From Allofustis seminis DSM 15817 (GTDB taxonomy: Bacteria > Bacillota > Bacilli > Lactobacillales > Carnobacteriaceae_A), in the NCBI RefSeq assembly GCF_000374325.1, contig NZ_KB894079.1, positions 341,301-405,300 on the forward strand: a stretch of DNA of 64,000 nt, in the 5' to 3' direction. The notes beneath the pieces were generated by a model. The model worked only from the letters and a program-made list of their open reading frames with translations, had not been told where the DNA came from and did no database searches. The position numbers and the translations under genes are program-made. Shown piece after piece: positions 58,145 to 64,000 of the stretch. How positions within the stretch are numbered: position 1 is the first letter of the stretch; the number at the start of each line of letters is the position of its first letter.

Positions 58145-58783
58145 TTATTGTAAGTCATCATGAAACTCAATAAAATAGACCAGCGACTGTAATTCATTGG
58201 ATAAATCAACGGTTTGAACAAGTACATCATGCGGTACATTGAGACGATTTGACGTGAAATTCATGATCCCTTTAATTCCTTGCTTAACAAGACGGTCGGC
58301 TAATTTTTGTGCTTGGTTGCCAGGAACTGCCAAAATAGCAATTTCATAATTCCCCACAGCAAGTCGATCTTCAAGTGCATCAACGGAATAAATCATTACA
58401 CCATTATGCTTAGTTCCGATAATGTCCTCATTTACATCAAATGCTTCGCTAATGCTGATATTATTTTTCCCTTGAAAATTATAATTTAACAATGCACTAC
58501 CAAGTGAACCTACACCAATTAAAATAACACGTGTTAAGCGATCTTGACGTAATTGTTTTGCAAAAAAATTCATTAATTTTTCAACATCATAGCCGTAGCC
58601 ACGTCGCCCAAGCGTTCCAAAAAATGAAAAATCGCGGCGAATTGTAGCGCTATCAATCTTTACTAACTCACTAAATTCAGCACTTGAAATACGATGAACT
58701 CCCTCATCATGCAAAAAAGTTAGGTAACGATGGTAAATGGGCAGACGTCTAGCAGTTGCACGTGGTACTTTTTTATTTGTCAT
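58145..58783 (-). CDS. rex: Redox-sensing transcriptional repressor Rex
   Basis: Senses the NADH/NAD ratio and represses fermentation genes. 212 residues: N-terminal winged helix (RATARRLPIYHRYLTFL and ATIRRDFSFFGTLGRRGYGYDV) and a Rossmann domain with VGSLGSALLNY near 92-102. AAAGGGGG precedes the ATG. Divergent from the ABC-F gene. Confidence 0.95.
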   Translation of the reverse strand: MTNKKVPRATARRLPIYHRYLTFLHDEGVHRISSAEFSELVKIDSATIRRDFSFFGTLGRRGYGYDVEKLMNFFAKQLRQDRLTRVILIGVGSLGSALLNYNFQGKNNISISEAFDVNEDIIGTKHNGVMIYSVDALEDRLAVGNYEIAILAVPGNQAQKLADRLVKQGIKGIMNFTSNRLNVPHDVLVQTVDLSNELQSLVYFIEFHDDLQ

Positions 58784-58921
58784 AAATATCCCCCTTTAAC
58801 TTTCTTTTCGCAAATTATTCTACAGGGTATTATAGCAAGTTGATGCTATATTTTAAAGCTATATACCTCCGCGAGTTTTTTGTGCTATCATTAAAAATAT
58901 CAATGAAAAAGGAGGGATCTC

Positions 58922-60868
58922 TTGCTTATTCAAGCCTCAAATGTTACCCGCCGATTTGGTGGTGTTCCCTTATTTGAAGGAATCAATGTATCAATTAAAA
59001 AAAAATCACGAATTGGTCTGGTCGGCCGCAATGGAACAGGAAAAACGACACTTTTAAAAATAATCGCAGGCATCGAGTTGCCTGATGAAGGACAAGTCAT
59101 AAAAAATAAGTCAACTTCTATTGGCTACTTGGATCAACATACTGGACTTGATGTAAATAAATCTATTTATGATGAAATGCTTTCTGTATTTGAACCACTG
59201 ATTGCAATGGAAGCTCAAATGCGCCAAGTTGAGAAATTATTAGGACAAACCACAGACCATGACAATGCAAAATATCATGACCTATTAATGCAATATCACC
59301 AGCTGCAAGAGAATTTCGAACGTCAAAATGGCTATGCCTACCCAAGTGAGATCAAAAAAATATTAAGCGGCTTCCGCTTTGATGAATCCATGTACCAACA
59401 AAAAATTTCTACCCTTTCTGGCGGTCAAAAAACACGTCTTGCACTTGCTAAACTATTGCTCGAGCAAAAAGATGTCCTTATCTTAGATGAGCCCACAAAC
59501 CACTTAGATATTGAAACACTTCGCTGGCTAGAAAATTATCTCAAGTCCTATCCTGAAGCTCTTGTTTTAGTTTCTCATGACCGTTATTTTTTAGATGAAT
59601 TGACTCAAGAAATTTATGAAATGGATCACCATGGGGTCCTTAATCATTATCATGGGAATTATACAGATTATTTGAAATTGCGTGCCGAACGTATCGCAAA
59701 AGAACAAAAAGACTACGAAAAACAACAAAAAGAAATCGCCCATTTAGAAGATTTTATTCAAAAAAATATTGTACGTTCTTCAACAACTAAGCGTGCACAA
59801 TCTCGACGTAAAAAACTCGAAAAAATGGACCGTCTAGAACGTCCTACAAATGATCAACGCTCTATGTTCTTTCATTTCCATCCCGCACGCATGTCTGGAA
59901 ATGTCATTTTAAAGACCGATAATTTAGATGTTGGCTTTGGTGATAATGTCCTATTGCAACACGTTAATTTAGATATTCGCCGTGGAGATGTCATCGCACT
60001 TGTTGGCCCCAATGGAACAGGAAAAACAACACTTTTAAAAACTTTAATCGGAAAAATTCCCGCACTTGGCGGAACACTCTCATTCGGGGCAAAAGTTGAT
60101 ATTGGCTACTATGATCAGGAACAAAAAAATCTTTCACCTCACCAAAGTGTCCTAGAAGAACTATGGAATGACCATCCACTTGAAGATGAAGAAACGATCC
60201 GAACATTTTTAGGAAGCTTTTTATTTACTGAAGAAGATGTCAATAAAAAAATAGAAGCATTAAGCGGTGGAGAACGTGCCCGTCTCTTACTAGCAAAATT
60301 AGCACTTGGAGAATATAACTTTTTATTAATGGATGAACCTACAAACCATTTAGATATTGACTCCAAAGAAGTGCTCGAAAATGCACTAATTGATTTTGAT
60401 GGCACGCTTTTATTTGTGTCGCATGACCGTTATTTTATCAATAAAATGGCAAACAAAATTTTAGAAGTAGATGAAAACAAACTTCAGCTTTATTTAGGGG
60501 ATTATGACTATTACTTACATAAAAAAGAAGAACAAGCGGCATTTGATTTATTAAAAGAAGAGCAAGCTCAAACTAGTGCACCTGCTTCATCACTGACCGC
60601 TAATAGTGCAGAAAATTTCGAACAACAAAAAGAACGCCAACGAAAAGAACGGCGCCTAAAACGAGAGTTCGCAGCATTAGAAGAAAAAATAAGTGAGCTA
60701 ACGAAAGAAATTGAAAGTCTGGAACACTTAATGCTTGATCCAGCATTGTTTGAAAATGAAGAAAAAGCACGACATGTTACGCAAAAACATCAAACCCTTA
60801 TTGCCGAAAAAGAAAAATTAAACGATAAATGGGAAGCATTATTTTTAGAAATAGAGTCTTTCCTTTAA
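58922..60868 (+). CDS. ABC-F family ATPase (YdiF-like)
   Basis: Ribosome-associated twin-ATPase of the ABC-F family, 648 residues, no membrane segments. First ATPase: GRNGTGKTTLLK (about 35-46) and LSGGQKTRLALA; second: GPNGTGKTTLLK (about 363-374) and LSGGERARLLLA; P-site tRNA interaction linker between them (FIQKNIVRSSTTKRAQSRRK) and a charged coiled-coil tail (about 565-648). The start is TTG at 58922 with AAGGAGG 6 bases upstream. Position between rex and tsaD resembles Bacillus ydiF. Not evidently an antibiotic-resistance type. Confidence 0.92.
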   Translation: MLIQASNVTRRFGGVPLFEGINVSIKKKSRIGLVGRNGTGKTTLLKIIAGIELPDEGQVIKNKSTSIGYLDQHTGLDVNKSIYDEMLSVFEPLIAMEAQMRQVEKLLGQTTDHDNAKYHDLLMQYHQLQENFERQNGYAYPSEIKKILSGFRFDESMYQQKISTLSGGQKTRLALAKLLLEQKDVLILDEPTNHLDIETLRWLENYLKSYPEALVLVSHDRYFLDELTQEIYEMDHHGVLNHYHGNYTDYLKLRAERIAKEQKDYEKQQKEIAHLEDFIQKNIVRSSTTKRAQSRRKKLEKMDRLERPTNDQRSMFFHFHPARMSGNVILKTDNLDVGFGDNVLLQHVNLDIRRGDVIALVGPNGTGKTTLLKTLIGKIPALGGTLSFGAKVDIGYYDQEQKNLSPHQSVLEELWNDHPLEDEETIRTFLGSFLFTEEDVNKKIEALSGGERARLLLAKLALGEYNFLLMDEPTNHLDIDSKEVLENALIDFDGTLLFVSHDRYFINKMANKILEVDENKLQLYLGDYDYYLHKKEEQAAFDLLKEEQAQTSAPASSLTANSAENFEQQKERQRKERRLKREFAALEEKISELTKEIESLEHLMLDPALFENEEKARHVTQKHQTLIAEKEKLNDKWEALFLEIESFL

Positions 60869-60881
60869 AAGTGATAAATTT

Positions 60882-60920
60882 AAAAGGTGATTTTGACTTT
60901 TGTCAAAATCACCTTTTTTT
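60882..60920. terminator. Bidirectional terminator between ABC-F and tsaD genes
   Basis: 16-bp perfect stem AAAAGGTGATTTTGAC/GTCAAAATCACCTTTT with a 4-base loop and T-run. Confidence 0.93.
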
Positions 60921-61920
60921 ATAAACTAAGTCCTGGTTTTGCATTTAGATCAAGTTCAGCACGCTCTCCACGAGTATATGCAATATATGCAGCAGCACCA
61001 ATCATAGCAGCATTATCCCCAGTCAATGATAAGGGAGGTACAATTAAACGCACATTGGGCAGCTCGTGTTCAACTGCCTTAGCTAACTCATTACGAAGCG
61101 CTGAATTCGCAGCTACACCTCCCGCAAGTACAACCTGTTTGACAGGATACTCTTTCGCTGCACGAATTGTTTTATCAATTAATACATCCACTGCCGCCGC
61201 TTGAAAGCTGGCTGCAAGATCATTGGAATCAAGTACTTCATCGCGTTGTTGTGCATTATGAACTTTATTGATGAATGCTGATTTTAATCCACTAAAACTA
61301 AAATCATAGTGATCTTCCTTTATCATCGCACGCGGAAAATTATATCTATCTTTTCCGTGATGAGCCATTTCATCAATATGTTTCCCGCCAGGATAAGGTA
61401 CCCCAATCACGCGACCAATTTTATCGTAGGCTTCACCTACTGCATCATCACGCGTTTCGCCAATAATCTCATATGAACCGCTCTCTTTCATATAAACCAA
61501 TTCCGTATGTCCACCGCTCACAACAAGTGCAAGCAAAGGAAATTCAAGCGTATCATTTAAATTTGCTGCATAAATATGCCCTGCAATATGATTCACAGGA
61601 ATCAGCGGTAACCCTGCAGCATATGCAATTGCTTTTGCAGCACTAACACCAATTAGAAGTGCCCCAACCAATCCTGGACCTTCTGTTACCGCGACTGCAT
61701 CGATCTCTTTCAATGTACATTGCGCTCTTTGCAGTGCTTCCTCAATCACAAGTGTAATAAATTCAACATGATGACGACTTGCAATTTCAGGAACCACACC
61801 ACCAAAACGCTTGTGACTTTTGATCTGACTGGCGACAACATTAGATAATTGTCTGCACCCGTCTTCAATCACTGCCGCACTTGTTTCATCACAACTTGAC
61901 TCTATTGCTAAAATTTTCAT
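60919..61920 (-). CDS. tsaD: tRNA N6-adenosine threonylcarbamoyltransferase
   Basis: Transfers threonylcarbamoyl to A37 of ANN-decoding tRNAs. 333 residues; [15 protein letters not shown] at the start, iron-binding histidines in NHIAGHIYA (about 110-118), VSGGHTELV, and [10 protein letters not shown]. Rossmann/ASKHA fold. AGGAATTG upstream of ATG; last of tsaB-rimI-tsaD. Confidence 0.96.
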   Translation of the reverse strand: MKILAIESSCDETSAAVIEDGCRQLSNVVASQIKSHKRFGGVVPEIASRHHVEFITLVIEEALQRAQCTLKEIDAVAVTEGPGLVGALLIGVSAAKAIAYAAGLPLIPVNHIAGHIYAANLNDTLEFPLLALVVSGGHTELVYMKESGSYEIIGETRDDAVGEAYDKIGRVIGVPYPGGKHIDEMAHHGKDRYNFPRAMIKEDHYDFSFSGLKSAFINKVHNAQQRDEVLDSNDLAASFQAAAVDVLIDKTIRAAKEYPVKQVVLAGGVAANSALRNELAKAVEHELPNVRLIVPPLSLTGDNAAMIGAAAYIAYTRGERAELDLNAKPGLSL

Positions 61921-61934
61921 TGCTCAATTCCTAA

Positions 61935-62417
61935 CTATTTTTCATTTTTATTAGACCATACCATACGATACGCATCTTCTGTCGGCTGCTTATAATAATC
62001 ATTAATCCGGCTAACAATTTCAAAGCCGCATTTTTGGTAAACAGCTAGTGCCGGTTGATTGGAACAGCGTACCTCAAGGGTAATATCAGCGCCCGCAGTG
62101 ATTGCGGCAGCTTGGACATGTTCAACCAAACAAGTTCCCAAGCCATTCCCCTGACTCTCTTTCAAAATAGCAATCATATAAATATCAAAGCTATCCAATA
62201 CATGATGCCCTAAAATAAATCCTTGCCATTCTTTCGTAGCAACTTCTTCTATCACATATAAAAAAAGTGGCGCATGACGATGAAATGTATCACTGAATTG
62301 CTCGACACTCCAAGGACTTCCTAGTTCATATGCACACTCGGCAATATCATAAAGTCTCCTTGCTATCAAAGTGGCTGACAAATGAATAGCTGTTCTCTCT
62401 ATGATTTTATATTTCAT
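61935..62417 (-). CDS. rimI: Ribosomal-protein-alanine N-acetyltransferase
   Basis: GNAT-fold acetyltransferase acting on ribosomal protein bS18. 160 residues with the acetyl-CoA loop ESQGNGLGTCLVEHV (about 86-100) and the LEVRCSNQPALAVYQKCGFE motif B. The ATG at 62415-62417 is 8 bases after GGGG; the ATG two codons earlier is too close. Between tsaB and tsaD as in Bacillus ydiCDE. Confidence 0.9.
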   Translation of the reverse strand: MKYKIIERTAIHLSATLIARRLYDIAECAYELGSPWSVEQFSDTFHRHAPLFLYVIEEVATKEWQGFILGHHVLDSFDIYMIAILKESQGNGLGTCLVEHVQAAAITAGADITLEVRCSNQPALAVYQKCGFEIVSRINDYYKQPTEDAYRMVWSNKNEK

Positions 62418-62435
62418 ATGCATTGCCCCTTTTTA

Positions 62436-63170
62436 TTAATAAGTATCGACCAGCGATTCTCCTTCTTGCAACGTATGACGTGCTAACCAATTCGCTTCCG
62501 CTTCCGCCAATTTTAAATATTGTGGAACAAAAGTGTGAATATCTGTTACCTCTTTGCATGCACCTAATTGTGAAAGTTGCCATGCATCGGGAGTTTGTAA
62601 TATTGCTTTAGAAAAATATGCACGATCAGCAAGATGTTTTTTTATGGTATCTTTTATTTTCCAAGCATCTTCCCCCACAAAATATATTGTTTTATCTTGA
62701 TGTGCTAAATAATCTAACCATTCTACCAATGCAATATGAGTATCTGGTTCAATCACCACCGCTTGTCCGTCCATATTGATGCGGTAAAGGCCGGTATAAA
62801 AATTACCTCGCCGCGCATCAAATAATGGGCAAATCCATTGCCCTTCAAGCATCGCGGCATTTTGGGCAAGCACTTGCAAACTTGAGACTCCTACAAGGTC
62901 AATACCTAATGTCCAAGCAAGTGTTTTCGCAGTAGTTGCCGCAATCCGCAGTCCTGTATAAGAACCTGGACCTTCTGCCACCACAATACGTTCCAACATT
63001 TGCGGCGTCCATTTTGCATCTTGCAGTAGCAAATCAATGGTTGGCATCAGTTGAATGCTATGATTTTTTCGTACATTAACCGTTTTTTCGGCAAGCAGTT
63101 GTTGCCCGTCCACAACCGCAACGCTCATTGCCGTATTTGATGTATCAAATGCTAATATTTTCATTTTCAT
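62436..63170 (-). CDS. tsaB: tRNA t6A37 biosynthesis dimerization subunit TsaB
   Basis: Inactive TsaD paralogue that scaffolds the t6A complex. 244 residues; KILAFDTSNTAMSVAVV start and GPGSYTGLRIAATTAKTLAW (about 68-87). AAAGGA lies before two alternative ATGs two codons apart. First of the tsaB-rimI-tsaD operon. Lacks the metal histidines of TsaD, as expected. Confidence 0.93.
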   Translation of the reverse strand: MKMKILAFDTSNTAMSVAVVDGQQLLAEKTVNVRKNHSIQLMPTIDLLLQDAKWTPQMLERIVVAEGPGSYTGLRIAATTAKTLAWTLGIDLVGVSSLQVLAQNAAMLEGQWICPLFDARRGNFYTGLYRINMDGQAVVIEPDTHIALVEWLDYLAHQDKTIYFVGEDAWKIKDTIKKHLADRAYFSKAILQTPDAWQLSQLGACKEVTDIHTFVPQYLKLAEAEANWLARHTLQEGESLVDTY

Positions 63171-63241
63171 CGTATCCTTTAGTCTTTTTCATCCTCCATG
63201 ATAACATATGTGAAGTCGTTTCAAAAAGAATCTTGCCAAAC

Positions 63242-63270
63242 TTGTCAAATATCAATCTTTCCGTTATAAT
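63242..63270 (+). promoter_or_regulatory. Sigma-A promoter of tRNA-Ala
   Basis: TTGTCA (63242-63247), exact 17-base spacer, TATAAT (63265-63270), 14 bases before the tRNA. Confidence 0.9.
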
Positions 63271-63284
63271 GATAAAAGTATTTA

Positions 63285-63357
<73 letters not shown>

Positions 63358-63458
63358 TTTTATGTTTTCAAAGTAAAACAAAATCGTCTAAAACCGTTGA
63401 TGTTACAACGTTTATAATTTTTATATATGCAAACAAAAACAATAAAATACAATCGGAA

Positions 63459-63481
63459 CGTAACAAATTACGTAACAAATT
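63459..63481 (+). repeat. Two 11-bp direct repeats downstream of tRNA-Ala
   Basis: CGTAACAAATT occurs at 63459-63469 and again at 63471-63481. Short repeats like this beside a tRNA and an apparent mobile-element edge may be integrase arm sites, but this is only suggestive. Confidence 0.35.
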
Positions 63482-63485
63482 TATA

Positions 63486-63516
63486 AAACGCATCTCTTAT
63501 TTTGTTGAGATGCATT
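63486..63516 (-). terminator. Terminator of the small HTH gene
   Basis: GCATCTC/GAGATGC stem with 10-base loop, flanked by AAAA and TTTT, 8 bases beyond the HTH gene stop. Confidence 0.7.
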
Positions 63517-63523
63517 TTGTTTT

Positions 63524-63718
63524 TTAATCATTTTCTTTCATTAATCGATCAGCGTATTCGGTTAACTTGCTAGCCGTTTCAAAAGTAATTCCTTCTAAAG
63601 AAATTTTATGGTTTACCAATTTTGACAAATTCTGCTGGGCAACGCCTGTTTCTTTCGATATCCGATACTGTGACTGATTTTCAAGTAGCCATTTTATTTT
63701 ATTGCTGTCTGCGTACAT
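63524..63718 (-). CDS. Small XRE-like helix-turn-helix protein
   Basis: 64 residues: KIKWLLENQSQYRISKETGVAQ forms a helix-turn-helix of the Cro/CI type, with a second helix pair after it. AAAGGGAG precedes the ATG. Its size and the tiny neighbours suggest a gene of a prophage or integrated element starting next to tRNA-Ala. Confidence 0.7.
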   Translation of the reverse strand: MYADSNKIKWLLENQSQYRISKETGVAQQNLSKLVNHKISLEGITFETASKLTEYADRLMKEND

Positions 63719-63735
63719 TTTTGAGCTCTCCCTTT

Positions 63736-63823
63736 TTATTTACTAAACATCCAAATTAAATTAAATATTAAAAACATGCTGAGCAAAAAAATAATTACAT
63801 AATCTTTTTGTTTTTTTGTTCAT
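63736..63823 (-). pseudogene. Possible small membrane-peptide gene with a slipped A-run
   Basis: An ATG at 63821-63823 with GGGAG upstream opens a frame that ends after 20 codons. If a run of seven A (63811-63817 on the plus strand as T) were six, it would continue as a 28-residue hydrophobic peptide (KDYVIIFLLSMFLIFNLIW) to the stop at 63736. Either a frameshifted relic, a sequencing slip or chance. Confidence 0.3.
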
Positions 63824-63861
63824 TGTAATTCTCCCTTTTTTCTTTTAAAATAAAGAGGAAG

Positions 63862-63877
63862 GGAAGGTCAACCTTCC
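63862..63877 (-). terminator. Hairpin after the last gene
   Basis: GGAAGGT/ACCTTCC, 2-base gap, just past the stop at 63884. The loop is tight and there is no clean T-run, so weak. Confidence 0.35.
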
Positions 63878-63883
63878 ACTAAT

Positions 63884-64000
63884 TTATTTAAATTCTTTGT
63901 AAGCTGTTAAGATTAAATTAAGCAATGTGAGTATTGCTTGTAAAATCTTAATAGCTTTTTTAGTTTGTTCTTCTTTAATTCTTTGTCTTTTTTCTGTTCT
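63884..64000 (-). CDS. Small hypothetical protein, 5' end beyond window
   Basis: 38 codons to a TAA at 63884, open at the right edge. A basic stretch (TEKRQRIKEEQTKKAIK) is followed by a hydrophobic helix (ILQAILTLLNLILTAY). Not recognised; could be a holin-like or other small phage/element peptide. Confidence 0.45.
   Translation of the reverse strand, partial: RTEKRQRIKEEQTKKAIKILQAILTLLNLILTAYKEFK

Overview
The window is a stretch of chromosome from an AT-rich Gram-positive bacterium, most likely a member of the Lactobacillales. Four things point there: a complete mevalonate kinase/decarboxylase/isomerase operon, a tagatose-6-phosphate (lac) sugar pathway fed by a PTS, an LPxTG surface protein, and Bacillus-like gene neighbourhoods (rex-ydiK-groESL, and tsaD-rimI-tsaB beside an ABC-F gene). 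I cannot name the species from sequence alone.

Layout. 1-4.1 kb: phosphoglucomutase (running off the left edge), an alpha/beta hydrolase and asparagine synthetase AsnA. 4.3-10.9 kb: a divergent sugar locus with a GH1 phospho-glycosidase and a galactitol-type PTS on the minus strand, and LacR, LacA, LacB and LacD on the plus strand; no lacC is present. 11-13.3 kb: an amino-acid permease with a short-chain dehydrogenase. 13.7-17.7 kb: a tight four-gene operon joining the two TrhP tRNA-hydroxylation proteins with an SLC13-type anion transporter and a chorismate mutase. 18-20.6 kb: a large wall-anchored protein with four exact 255-bp repeats.

20.7-37 kb is an AT-rich accessory region. It holds a transporter/C69-hydrolase cassette bracketed by a 22-bp near-perfect direct repeat, a MarR plus UvrA-like ABC ATPase pair, a methyltransferase, and a type III restriction-modification system. 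The mod gene of that system is broken in frame at a run of ten G, which looks like phase variation caught in the OFF state. Degraded remnants lie around it: a DUF4357-like tail, an ABC-transporter tail and a frameshifted HEPN/Toprim-type gene.

37-63.3 kb is mostly housekeeping: guaA, coaA, the mevalonate operon, pdp, rpiA, murB, a CNNM-type protein, a P-type ATPase under what looks like a yybP-ykoY manganese riboswitch, a UPF0210/ACT pair, tsaE, alr, groESL with a CIRCE element, rex, an ABC-F gene and tsaD-rimI-tsaB. The GMP synthetase is unusual: its glutaminase domain has glycine where the catalytic cysteine should be. The window closes with tRNA-Ala(GGC) and small genes that resemble the edge of a prophage or other integrated element.

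The observations I rate highest are the trhP/chorismate mutase/SLC13 operon, the phase-variable type III methyltransferase, the cysteine-less GuaA, and the direct-repeat-flanked cassette.
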